Assembly: GCA_030435675.1 (NCBI GenBank)
Contig: CM059624.1
Location: forward strand, 14,098,769 to 14,162,768
Direction of reading: 5' to 3'
From: Steinernema hermaphroditum
Taxonomy: Eukaryota; Nematoda; Chromadorea; Rhabditida; Steinernematidae
Length of the DNA: 64,000 bases
Shown here one piece after another: positions 1 through 9,430 of this stretch (positions within the stretch are counted from its first letter, which is position 1; each line of letters opens with the position of its first letter). Under the pieces are notes generated by a model that worked only from the letters and a program-made list of their open reading frames with translations, did not search any database and had not been told where the DNA came from. The position numbers were made by a program, and so were the translations under genes.

Positions 1-224
1 TTTCACACCCAGGCCACGGGAAGAGGAAAGTTCTGTTCCTGGTGCATAAAATGAAAAAAAAACGTCAGAAGATTAATAATACTAAACTTACATTGCGGTT
101 CTCAAAATTTCTTGGAAGTGATTAGGTCGATCAATGAACTGCGTACTGTTACGTCTACCAAGAGGTTCATGCTCTCAGCATCTGAAAGTCATGAGCATGC
201 CAATGAGATGCTATCTTATTTTAG

Positions 225-2371
225 ATGCTGAAGTACGTCCCGTCCCGCGAGGAGATGACCCTCTTGAAAGAAGCGGTTGAGAAGTACAAGTCGCCAGCGG
301 TGCTCGCCATCGCCGACCGCTTTTTGCTAGAAGTCGGCCAGATTCCGCGATATGAACAGCGCCTGAAATGTCTCCACATCATGAGAACTTACAAAGAGAG
401 AGTTGACGAGCTAGTGCCATGTATCAATGGTGAGTACCGTATTAAACGTTTGCTTTGACGCCCTTCTAGCCGTTATAAAAGCATCGAATTCGGTCTCGTC
501 GAACAAGAAGTTGAAACAGCTCCTATCGATTATTCTGGCCATCGGAAATTTCCTGAATTACGGCAAAAAATCAGGCAACGCCTCAGGATTTGCCGTCACT
601 TCCCTGAATGCCGTGGCAGGAGTCAAAAGCGCCATGAGATGTGACCGCAATCTCATGCATTACATCATTGGAGTTGTCGAGGAGAAGTATCCTGAACTTC
701 TGAGGATGCAGAGGGAAATGACTGGCATCTTTGATGCTGCACGCTGCAGGTACCGTATCATGAATACATGCTCTCTTGTAGCGCTGCCCTATTTAGTCGA
801 CCAGAAATGGAACAAGAAATGAGACAGGTCGAGGCGTCATTGAGGGTCCTTTCCGCAGAACTGAGAGTGCAAGAGAAAATTCTAGAAGAAGAGGAGCAGG
901 AGCTGAAGGAGAATATCGAGAATTTGGAGAACAACAACAATGCGGAGGAGCCGAGGTTGAAGAGGAGACGAACAGTCAAAGGAGACAAGTTCATCAAAAT
1001 CGTGAGGGCGTTCTTGGCCGATTCGAAGACGCAGTACAAAGAGATGGAGGCGCTGCATGCGGAGATGAACTCGAAGGTGAGTCTACTTTTTTTGGACACA
1101 AAAATTTGGTGAACTAGTCTGATATGTGTAAGCGAATTCGGTTTGAATATGCGTTGGGCTTTTTACATTGAAAATGGAGCAAGATATCAGGGAATGTTAA
1201 CTGATATAATCACGCATATTTCATATTTTTATTTCGCATACCCTTACTGATATAATCACTCATGGTCTACACATTTCGAGTGGTCATTCCAAAGATTCGA
1301 CTAAATTCGAAATTCGAAAATCTTTCAGTATTCGACAACCCTAATGGTTAGTTCGACGATACTGTGCCTCCAGGGCGTCAGCTCGAAAATGTCGTCGGAA
1401 ATTCTTGACTTCTTTCTCTTATTTTTGTTTGCGTTCTCTGAAAACGGGATGGACGAATCCGGCTTGGATATGCACCACATGCCTGATCGTCTGCTTGACT
1501 GAGTGACTAGTTTAACAGCTAGCGGTTTAAATCGGACGACAGATCCGATCGGATAATCTGCCCGTAGACCATGTCCACCCTACTGACATCCGCATGCTCT
1601 AACTGCACCCCAATTTATAGCTCGATCGGCGCGTCCGACTTTGTGCGGTTCCCTTGTACAGTATTACATGAAGTGGTGAAGTTTGGCTGAGTGATACGTC
1701 GAGGTATCAAGGTGAAACTCGGTGCTTATGGGGAAGAAGAGCTAACCCGTGATGACCAGCGTTAGGGCGGACATGTAGGCGAGCCTGCTGTGGGTCAGTT
1801 TGTAGTCCTCAGGGTCGACGGTACTTGGGCCAGACGAACTACTTGGTGACCTTGCCATCGCCACCTTCAAGGTTGTGCCGCGAGTCATTGCCCAGCCACC
1901 TGTTCGTGGGCAATTAAAAAACACTGTAGGCAGAAAATATTAAGCTAAAACCCCACTAACGTATCCAACCAACTATTAATCGTTCCTTCTTGCAGTTCTT
2001 CGCATGCGTGCGGTACTTCGCGGCAGACGGCCCCGGCTGTTCGCCTGACGACTTTTTTGGCATCTTCGCCAAGTTCCTGAACACTTTCTCCGAGTGTCGC
2101 CAGCAGCTGTGGGACGAAAAAGAGGAGATCGAGCGAGTGAAGAAGCAAACACTCGCAAGATCCGTCTTCGCCAAAAGAGGTACATAATCTCGTTTACATC
2201 CTTACTCAAAATCCGACTCTAGGCGGTCGTCGGAGACAGCAGAAGAACTCAGATCAAGACTTCGAAAAGCTCATATCAGCACTGCAAAGTGGCGAAATAT
2301 TTTCGGAGGACCTGTGCAGGCTAAGAAGTTCGTTCCGAGTCAGTCCACGCAAGAAAATCCTCGTTCAGTGA
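225..2371 (+). CDS. DAAM-like formin, C-terminal half (FH2 + DAD), 5' partial
   Basis: Actin-nucleating formin. Exons: 225-429, 470-749, 782-1076, 1996-2179, 2223-2371. All junctions are GT-AG and keep one frame. The first exons carry the FH2 core, including [18 protein letters not shown] and [11 protein letters not shown] charged coiled-coil follows, then [17 protein letters not shown], which closely resembles the end of the FH2 domain in DAAM proteins. The last exon encodes an acidic/hydrophobic DAD-like segment ([14 protein letters not shown]) followed by basic residues, the part that binds the N-terminal inhibitory domain in DAAM and Diaphanous formins. The GTPase-binding, FH3 and FH1 parts are not visible and should lie upstream; exons before 225 could not be resolved. 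The fourth intron is unusually long (919 bp). A poly(A) signal AATAAA sits at 2575-2580. Seen: motifs and splice frame. Inferred: DAAM rather than another formin class, mainly from the FGIF segment and DAD. Confidence 0.88.
1077..1995 (+). other. Long intron of the formin gene
   Basis: This 919-bp intron is far longer than its 33-43 nt neighbours. Positions 1150-1190 resemble one end of the TTGGGTTG...CATTGAAAATG inverted-repeat family found at 5.4 and 10.3 kb, so an old insertion may explain its size. A GC-rich minus-strand frame at 1742-1924 ends in a hydrophobic stretch but has no partner exons. Confidence 0.5.
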
Positions 2372-3055
2372 TGTACATACCTCCCCTCCCTCCTCCTTGG
2401 CTTTAACCCTGACCCATCAGGTCCCTCCCCATTACGGATTCCCACACAGTTGCAACCCCAACTACCCATTCTCATGTGACGCTCACTTCAGTTTGTACAA
2501 AGAGTTATTGTTGTTCAATGGATATTAGTATTTAAGAGAAATATTTGTGTTGAGTATATGTATTTAGTAAAAGCAATAAAAATGGAATATTCAAAAAATT
2601 TTCATCGAACTCTTTGCGTAGGATGTTTGACCTTTCCTTCTTGAGGGACGTGTTCCACAGCAGGCAGAAAAAAACGCGTTTAGGTGCATCACAGTGACAT
2701 AGCACAACAGGAATCATTATTTACATCCAGTTTTAAGGGGAAGCAGTAATGGAAGGTGATGACGAGCAAGTCCTGTTTTGGCAATTGCAAAAATAGAAGT
2801 GTGTTCGGATTGATAGAGCAATTACACTGAAAATGGCCACAGTACATAGCCTAGGAGGTGAAATGAATATTGTGTCAGGAACTGTTTGTTTTGATTATGC
2901 GCAAGTATTCTGAAGACAATTCTCAAGCGACCCAAGACAGCATTCCCGAGTGAATCTCATATACATTGATAACATATGGAATGTTTCTAGATACTGCTTC
3001 TCGATAATTTATATGATTGTATATCATTAGGAAGAATACAGTTCTCGTGCACAGT
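2372..3055. other. Intergenic, 3' UTR of the formin gene plus spacer
   Basis: Holds the formin 3' UTR with AATAAA at 2575-2580, then AT-rich DNA without a convincing frame. From about 3030 the large inverted duplication of the expansin-like genes begins. Confidence 0.5.
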
Positions 3056-3680
3056 TCAGCAACGCTGGAAGGACCACTTGGCTCCGTAGACGTGTCCGAC
3101 GTCTATGTCGGCAAGCTGCTCGAAGGCGCTCTTGGAGAGGTCGAGATGCTGCTTTTCACAGCTGGGACACTTGTCCTTCACGGGGACGGTGATGCTGTTG
3201 CCGTTGTAGGAGACTTCGACGCAGACGTTCTCACAAACTGAACAGCGCTTTGTTTATGTTCTCTAGATTTCCGCCTACGAGGATCGTTGTTGGTATTGTC
3301 GGATGTCCAGAACGAGGCACTGACGGCGACCAGGTCCTCCTCGGCAGCGTTGATCTCCGAGCCACAGGCACCGTAGCCCGAGTTGTCGTAGTAGGTGAAG
3401 TCGCCATCGTACTCCTCTCCGAACTCAAAGGCGGTGAGGGTGGAGGCGGCGATGGCGAGAACAAAAAGGAGAGGACGGAACATTACTTATATGAGTCAAG
3501 TGGGGAAGGGTGAGATTGGAGAGGGTTATATGGAGCTACTTATAGGTATCGTAGCCAAGGGATAGGCGGTCTTTGATGTCGAATTCGTCATTCCTTCAGA
3601 ATGAACTAAACAATATCAATGACAAAAAAAATGATGATCAATTTGTGAGTGTTTTGATGCTCATCGCATCGAAGTGAAAA
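3030..3680 (-). repeat. Left arm of large inverted duplication
   Basis: The whole copy A gene and about 150-180 bp on its 5' side match, in inverted orientation, the copy B gene at about 4800-5445. Exon and intron lengths are identical (205, 41 and 182 bp). The 5' flank similarity includes GAATGACGAATTCGACATC next to each gene, decaying outward. Past the stop codons the match fades within about 40 bp. Confidence 0.85.
3056..3483 (-). CDS. Secreted expansin/loosenin-like DPBB protein, copy A
   Basis: A 128-residue protein from two exons, 3483-3279 and 3237-3056, with a 41-bp GT-AG intron. Residues 1-18 form a signal peptide (M-F-R-P then a Leu/Ala-rich core). The mature part begins with GDFTYYDNSGYGACG and ends with DKCPSCEKQHLDLSKSAF and GHVYGAKWSF. 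These are hallmarks of the single-domain double-psi beta-barrel proteins related to fungal loosenins, RlpA and expansin domain 1, including the H-x-D pattern seen in expansins. There is no CBM63-type second domain. Known members loosen cellulose or chitin without hydrolysis, so a secreted cell-wall-active or digestive role is likely but inferred. The ATG is supported by conservation in copy B. This copy is the mirror image of copy B at 4980. Confidence 0.85.
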
Positions 3681-4129
3681 GTAGTGCAAAGATTGGATCA
3701 TTGACAGTGGTCTATCGTGATTAGGGACAACATTTTCGAAAATATTCCCATTAGGTTCTCGCCTGACGTAGTATGATGCCATATGTGTCATCCTTTTGGA
3801 ATTACAAAAACAATACCGTTAAGTGTTGGTTATTGTTACATCTTGCCATAACAATGTTTGAGGGGAGCGAAAAAGGGTCAACCAAGTGGGGACCTCAAAC
3901 TTGGGTAATTAAACCTTTTTATAAAACACGGCACGGACAATCATGAGCACGGTACGTAATAGGGGTGACCACGTGCTCAGAACATCAAGTCAACAGAGTG
4001 GGGGCCAGATAAGATGGGAGCATAGAGGAGCAATCATTGCGGTTGCTAGGCGAACATTATGCTCAGCGAGACCGTAGAGGGAAACGGTCGTGGTGAGACC
4101 TAGACAGATATTGAACACAGAATCGATGC

Positions 4130-4546
4130 GTGTGGTCGGCACGCAACAGTTATTCCGCCTCACACAAAATAAGAAACGGAGCAAAATTTTGGCTTTCTGA
4201 ACTCAAGTTTGCGTATTACATAGAAAACCCACACGGACGAGGGTTTTTTGACAAACTTGTAGAACGGAGAGTTCAGGCCATTGATCGTGCATCAGGAGAA
4301 GTGTGCGCTGCGGCCGACAACAGGAAGGAGTACTACCCGAGGAGACGCTTTGACCGAGTGCAGATTGATGAGATACAAGGCAAACTTGTTGCTGCCTATA
4401 CTCCAAGATCCAAGAACAATTTCTCGTTGCCCAAGCCGCATCAGCCGGAGCCTCGCGTTAGTGAACTGGAGCCTATGGGCAAGACTGTTATCACTATCGG
4501 AGCCTGCGTGCTATTCCTTTGTGCACTTTGCTATACAAGTGACTGA
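4130..4546 (+). pseudogene. Decayed S26 signal-peptidase-like frame with C-terminal membrane segment
   Basis: An open frame of 138 codons that opens with GTG and has no in-frame ATG until near its end. Residues about 50-100 align with the minus-strand S26-like protein at 38218-38670: VERRVQAID against QKRVVAIG, ADNRKEYYPRR against GDNRKDSYDSR, and QGKLVAAYTPRSKNNFSL against the same stretch there. The lysine expected as general base is Arg, the GDN-S-DSR box has lost its Ser and the Asp before Arg, and no Ser box is present. A hydrophobic C-terminal helix (TVITIGACVLFLCALCY) remains. It lies between the arms of the expansin-like inverted duplication. I infer a catalytically dead paralogue or pseudogene; a real gene with undetected upstream exons is possible. 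Confidence 0.6.
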
Positions 4547-4799
4547 TAAATAACGCTTAAGTGCAACTTCAACGAACTTCAAGATCATAATTTTGAAATG
4601 AATCTGACTTTTTAATGTTTCCACGCATTAATTGTTTCTGGTGCAACTTGCGACTGTTCTACAAGTTTGACTTCGCATGAGAAACACCACGAAGGTTGTT
4701 CCATTTGAAAATCCGAGTAGTATGTTTGACAGTATTGGGCTTTCTACTAATGTTCGTCGGTACTGTTTGACTCATCACAACGGGGTGATGAATCCGGTT

Positions 4800-5445
4800 A
4801 TGATGATTCCTGACGTTATTTCTAATGTGAAACATCAAAACACTTACAGGTTGGTCATCATTGTTCTCCGTGTGCGTTGAATATTGTTTGTTTCATTCCA
4901 CAAGAATGACGAATTCGACATCGTAGACAGCCCTATAACCTCTCCATTCTCACCCTTCTCCGCCCGAGTCATTTAAGCAATGTTCCGTCCTCTTCTTCTT
5001 CTTCTCGCCATCGCCGCCTCCACCCTCACCGCCTTTGAGTTCGGAGAGGAATACGATGGCGACTTCACCTACTACGACAACTCGGGCTACGGTGCCTGTG
5101 GCTCGGAGATCAACGCTGCCGAGGAGGACCTGGTCGCCGTCAGTGCCTCGTTCTGGACATCCGACAATACCAACAACGATCCTCGTAGGCGGAAATCTAG
5201 AGAACATAAACAAAGCGTTGTTCAGTTTGTGAGAGCGTTTGCGTCGAAGTCTCCTACAACGGCAACAGCATCACCGTCCCCGTGAAGGACAAGTGTCCCA
5301 GCTGTGAAAAGCAGCATCTCGACCTCTCCAAGAGCGCCTTCGAGCAGCTTGCCGACATAGATGTCGGACACGTCTACGGAGCCAAGTGGTCCTTCCAACG
5401 TTGCTGAACTGTGCACGAGAACTGTAGTCTTCCTAATGCGATATG
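4800..5445 (+). repeat. Right arm of large inverted duplication
   Basis: Mirror copy of 3030-3680, containing expansin-like copy B and its 5' flank. The two arms are separated by about 1.1 kb of unique DNA that includes the S26-like remnant. The right arm stops just before the TA-flanked element at 5454. Confidence 0.85.
4980..5407 (+). CDS. Secreted expansin/loosenin-like DPBB protein, copy B
   Basis: A 128-residue protein, exons 4980-5184 and 5226-5407, joined across a 41-bp intron at the same place as in copy A. It has a Leu-rich signal peptide, then the GDFTYYDNSGYGACG entry motif, paired cysteines in the CESVCVEV segment, DKCPSCEKQH, LDLSKSAF and the closing GHVYGAKWSF. It differs from copy A by only a few residues (for example CESVC against CENVC), so the pair is recent or kept alike by gene conversion. 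A TATA-like CCTATAACC lies near 4930. Function inferred as for copy A: a secreted polysaccharide-binding or loosening protein with no hydrolase or carbohydrate-binding module attached. Confidence 0.87.
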
Positions 5446-5451
5446 TGATCC

Positions 5452-6372
5452 TATTGGGTTGGTCCATTGAAAATGTCGGATAGTGTAAACGTCGTTTATT
5501 TTTGAAATGTTTACTCCCATGACCAAACCTATGCATACGTCGTTGAGTACAGTTAATTCTCTCCTCACATTATGATTGGCGACTTGTTCATTACATTCCT
5601 CTTGATCTTGGAGGCCTATTCTGTCGCGATGACCATTTTTGTGGCACCTTGAGATGGCGAAATGCGAAGTAATGTACGGGTTTCCTATGGTATTGATTGT
5701 GTGATGTACGTCGACTGCCCTCAACCGTGTACGTCGTTAGGTCTTACCTACCAAATGCACCTATCGCTGTGTTCGCCATACATCACATCATGAGCTAATC
5801 TCAAAACGATGGCCTTTTCGGATCGCCATGTTCTGTTGAGTCCAATATTTTCAACTGGTTAAGTACTATAACAGGGAACGGGGATATGCAGCAGGTAGCT
5901 ATCACTCATAGCTGTCATGCCCACATAGTGACTCCACGAGGTCATTTCAACTTTAAAGAAATATAGGCCAAATATTGAAAAAGTGACCCTTGGATTCACG
6001 AAAAGTCCGACTACCCGAGGCCGCATCTTTTCAAATTCACCTCCATAATGGCTCTTCACCTTGAGCTGAGAGATTCGCATTTTGCTGCTCTTATGGAACT
6101 CTCTCCGCTCTATCTTATCATGATCTGCGTTCTTCCACAAATGACGATATCAGAGAGAACCGATCAAAATAAAAGAAAGAGGTCGAAAATTGGACCAAAA
6201 CATTTTTCGTCCCCAAACCCCTTGTGTTCTATGAATAAGGGATCCGGCTTTTACCCGAGAAGTGGGCTGCCGTTGTTCAGTCAAACAGTCAAGACCGGGA
6301 ATGACAGGCATGCTTATATGTTAAGAAACTCCTACTTAAATCATCCGACATTTTCAATGGACCAACCCAATA
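5452..6372. mobile_element. TA-flanked inverted-repeat element, 917 bp (mariner-like MITE)
   Basis: The element runs 5454-6370 and is bordered by TA at 5452-5453 and 6371-6372. Its left end starts TTGGGTTGGTCCATTGAAAA and its right end is the reverse complement, the inverted match covering about 28 bp. TA duplication with TTGGGTTG-type ends is the mariner/Tc pattern. No intact transposase is visible. A segment near 5560-5720 has a related copy at 21750-21900. Its left edge abuts the expansin-like duplication. Confidence 0.75.
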
Positions 6373-6633
6373 TAAATAACTGGGATGCTTATGAAACATA
6401 TAAATGCAAACACACATCTATTTTTACCACTACCAAAACAGGACTTTCTCGTCATCCTCGTTCCCTTCTCTTCGTACTTCCTCTTAAAACTGGAAGTAGG
6501 TAATGATAACAGGTCACTGCAACGCATCAAAACAAGTTTGAAGCCACATCTTTTGATATCGTTGCAAAGACCGCTGCACAGGAACTAATGAATGATCGTA
6601 TATAGGACATAGCCGGGGTGTCACCGCAGCCCA

Positions 6634-6908
6634 TCGTGAGACAACTCATCGGCGACGACTCATCGTGGGATAACTCATCGGCGACAACTCATCGTCGACA
6701 ACTCATCGGCGACAACTCATCGGCGACGACTCATCGTGGGATAACTCATCGGCGACAACTCATCGTCGACAACTCATCGGCGACAACTCATCGGCGACAA
6801 CTCATCGGCGACAACTCATCGTGGGACAACTCATCTGCGACAACTCATCGCAGGACAGCTCATCTTTGTCAACTCATCGTGGGACAACTCATCGTCGACA
6901 ACTCATCG
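6634..6908 (+). repeat. Minisatellite array, 14-15 bp unit, about 20 copies
   Basis: The unit is GGCGACAACTCATC with variants starting GTCGAC, GTGGGATA, GTGGGACA and GCAGGACAG. A five-unit block (GGCGACGAC, GTGGGATAAC, GGCGACAAC, GTCGACAAC, GGCGACAAC) occurs twice, showing higher-order expansion. The open frame through it is a by-product of the repeat. Confidence 0.9.
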
Positions 6909-7475
6909 TATTTTTTGAAATGATAGGATTTTTTTCAATTTCTAGGAATTGTCCTTCCTCTCATAAAATATCAAATACGGAGGTTTCTGTTTTTCGATAT
7001 CTTACTCTGTCTACCCTTTCTGCGGATGAAAACCATTCCTATAGAGAAAAGGATAAGCTCAAAACGTTTTCCCTTTTAATGATTTACAAACATGAAGCTA
7101 AAAGGACACTGTTCGCTCGTTGATGGCACTGTAATCCGTCTGCCATTTTTAACTCGTTGTCCGCCCTCTCATAAAATATCAAACGACAAGGTTTCTGTCC
7201 TTCGGCATTTTGTCTGTCTACCCTTTGTCTGTCTAGTTTAGGTTTTTTTTTCTGGTAACGTTCTAATAGATAACGGGTATAGAACGCCATCACCAGCACA
7301 AGGGCTGTCTTTAAACCCTTAAGCTGAAGCCTTTAGGGCGACAAACGCGGTCCCCAAAACTTCAAAATACGACCCAAAGGATGTAAGCATGCAGAGACAT
7401 GTCTAGCAGTTCTTCTGTAGACTACTGTACATACAAACCGACATCGCGACGAAACCTTATCATTTCAAAAAATAC

Positions 7476-7600
7476 GATGAGTTGTCGACGATGAGTTGTC
7501 CCACGATGAGTTGGCAAAGATGAGCTGTCCTGTGATGAGTTGTCGCAGATGAGTTGTCTCACGATGAGTCGTCGCCGATGAGTTGTCTCACGATGAGCTG
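7476..7600 (-). repeat. Inverted partner minisatellite, about 8 units
   Basis: On the minus strand the unit order (GTGAGACAAC, GGCGACGAC, GTGAGACAAC, TGCGACAAC, ACAGGACAGC, TTTGCCAAC, GTGGGACAAC, GTCGACAAC) matches the first and last units of the 6634 array. The left array therefore expanded in its middle. Confidence 0.85.
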
Positions 7601-7625
7601 GGGTGGAGCCCATAGCCGGCATCAT

Positions 7626-8145
7626 GGCTTCACCAAAGTGCCCGCTGTTCAAAAATTGTGATCAATAAAGTCATTCAAAGTCATCCAACGTATTTCGGAG
7701 TTTCGTTGAAATAGGTAGGCTTGCAAGGAATCTAAGTGATTGTGGATGATATTAGCTATAATCCATGTTTTGCTCGTTGTATTTGTATTAGTATTTAGTT
7801 ACAAAATCACCGATTATCGCACGATAATCGGTTGTGTAACATATAATTTAACACATAAATGTATGATTTGTTTCATTATGATAGAGTCAACCTATCTTTA
7901 ATAGAATCCTTGTCTATTCGTCGAGTATCCAAAAATAATACCAAAAATGTTCACCTTCCTGTGCGGAGTTCATATTGAACAGGTTCTTTGTTTATTCTAC
8001 AATGTTTACATCATCAGTAATGATTCACGGCTCATGACAAATCTGCTGATGCGAAAAAACATCTGATTACTTAAAATATTACAACAACACCACCAATATA
8101 AAAAGGCAATACGATGATTGAACCCTTCATCCGGCTCTTTTAATA
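7626..8145. other. AT-rich intergenic with TATA box for copy C
   Basis: No coding frame recognised. TATAAAAAG at 8097-8105 sits about 40 bp ahead of the aligned start of the copy C frame, so the promoter of that copy may survive. Confidence 0.45.
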
Positions 8146-8600
8146 ATTTACCGACTTCTTGGTCTTCTTCTCGCCTTCGCCACTCTTACCTCCTCGGTCG
8201 TGATTCCTTTCTATCAGGAACAAGACGGCGACTTCACCTACTACAATGATGCTGGATTTGGCGCCTGTGGCGATCCGATCGATGCCGCCACCGAGGATCT
8301 TGTGGCCGTTAGCTATGAGTGGTTCAGCACTGACGAGTTCCCGAACCCAAACAACGATCCTGGTATGATAGGAATGTTTTTAATGCAACTGAGTTTCTTG
8401 GTCTAGTGTGCAAGAACGTTTGCGTTACAGTGAGCTACGGTGGCAAGTCGATCACTGTACCTGTGAAGGACAAGTGTCCCAGTTGCAATAAGCATCACCT
8501 GGACCTTTCGCAGAGCGCTTTTCAGCAACTCGCCGACCTCGACGTCGGACACGTCTACGGCGCGAAGTTCACTTTTGTCTACTGCTACAAAAATGTTTGA
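8146..8600 (+). CDS. Expansin/loosenin-like DPBB protein, copy C, start codon lost (ATG to ATT)
   Basis: Third, more diverged family member, exons 8146-8362 and 8407-8600, with a 44-bp intron in the same position as copies A and B. Leader (RLLGLLLAFATLTSS), GDFTYYNDAGFGACG, DKCPSCNKHHLDLSQSAF and GHVYGAKFTF are all intact and the frame is open for 136 residues. At the place where copies A and B have ATG the frame reads ATT (8146-8148), and there is no in-frame ATG between the preceding TGA and the mature domain. An AATAAA signal at 8603-8608 follows the stop immediately. Either the copy is a young pseudogene, or it starts at a near-cognate codon, or an unseen 5' exon supplies the ATG. The intact splice sites and frame argue that loss is recent or that it is still used. 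Confidence 0.65.
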
Positions 8601-8852
8601 TCAATAAAGTATTGCAACAACATATTGAATTGCAACAACGATATTGATAGTAATATCCAAAACCACGTTTGTTGAGTGAGATGGCTAAAGGAAGACACCC
8701 CCATCGACCAAGCGAGGATGATGTCTTGGTCGTGAGCCTTTAAGACAACCAGTGCATGTACATTCAACAGCTGTGGTGCTGAACCAAGCACCCTTCATGT
8801 TATACGGTTAATCGGATTCCCTTTGCTTCTGACCACCCATTCTAAATCAGAT

Positions 8853-9077
8853 TCAATCGGGGTCAGATTGGGTAAGATTGTTCACTGAAGTCGCTTTCGT
8901 TTGTTGAGCCGTTTTCACGACGATAATTGTACAGATAATTATCGGACCTTTTGGACCAAATCGACTATAGGCTTCTGCAAGTAGTGGATCCTCGATTACT
9001 GGATCAAGGAACATTGGTCCTCCAACATAGTCGATCTTAGCCCCATGGTTTCTTTTCCGATAAAACTTGTGCGCCAT
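8853..9077 (-). CDS. Small ORF with one membrane segment, unrecognised
   Basis: A 74-residue frame starting at ATG 9077. The middle contains GPKGPIIICTIIVV, a candidate membrane segment, and the N-terminus is basic. No family was recognised and no intron or acceptor supports it. It lies next to a mariner remnant, so it may be chance or element-derived. Confidence 0.25.
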   Translation of the reverse strand: MAHKFYRKRNHGAKIDYVGGPMFLDPVIEDPLLAEAYSRFGPKGPIIICTIIVVKTAQQTKATSVNNLTQSDPD

Positions 9078-9189
9078 ATGCAACAGTCCTCGGACTTTCA
9101 AAATACTCGCAATTATACGACGAATTCACTAATTTCTCGAAAATTTATGCATATATAATCAAAATGGTCTGAAATTTTAGAATATGACA

Positions 9190-9430
9190 AGAGGTGCTCG
9201 AAATGAAAGGCAATAGAGGCCTTTAAACGCTTATTGGTGTCTACCACGATGGTCGCACAAGTCTTTTCGTTCAATTCTTTTTATACTTTATACAGAGAGG
9301 CCATCAGGGACTGCAAATGGACCTGTTTTGTAGAGTTGACCTTGCTCTGTAAGATGCTGCGAACAGAATAATCAATCGACTTAAAATCCGGAGAATTTGA
9401 CGGCCATGGTATACTTTCGCCAGATGGTTC
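9190..9430 (-). mobile_element. Mariner transposase remnant (C-terminal part)
   Basis: Read on the minus strand, 9420-9290 gives PWPSNSPDFKSIDYSVRSIL and a following KVNSTKQVHLQSLMASL. This matches the mariner DD34D region (WPPNSPDLNPLDY, then ILEAKVC and SLKAAL). It ends in a stop and then continues out of frame with remnants of the terminal AxKGGHFE block. Broken, not a gene. Confidence 0.7.

Larger units (their letters stand above)
6605..7625. mobile_element. About 1 kb element with inverted minisatellite ends
   Basis: Two oppositely oriented arrays of the same 14-15 bp unit (6634-6908 and 7476-7600) frame about 570 bp of AT-rich DNA. The inner borders are also mirror images: CATCGTATTTTTTGAAATGA at 6906 and its complement near 7458. 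Outside the arrays both sides carry AGCCGG/AGCCCAT words. Inside, a segment beginning TCATAAAATATCAAA occurs twice, near 6961 and 7170. This is the shape of a non-autonomous element with minisatellite termini. No transposase is present. Confidence 0.6.

Noticed and set aside
1742..1924. Minus-strand frame in the formin intron ending in a hydrophobic run, as a nested gene
   Set aside because: No partner exons on that strand and no recognised motif; GC-rich composition alone can open the frame.
6634..6908. Could the regular short repeats be a CRISPR array?
   Set aside because: Units are contiguous without unique spacers, and the organism is a eukaryote.
6618..6923. 101-codon open frame with repeating Asp-Asn-Ser-Ser peptide
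   Set aside because: It is the translation of a noncoding 14-15 bp minisatellite; the mirror array gives a similar frame on the other strand.
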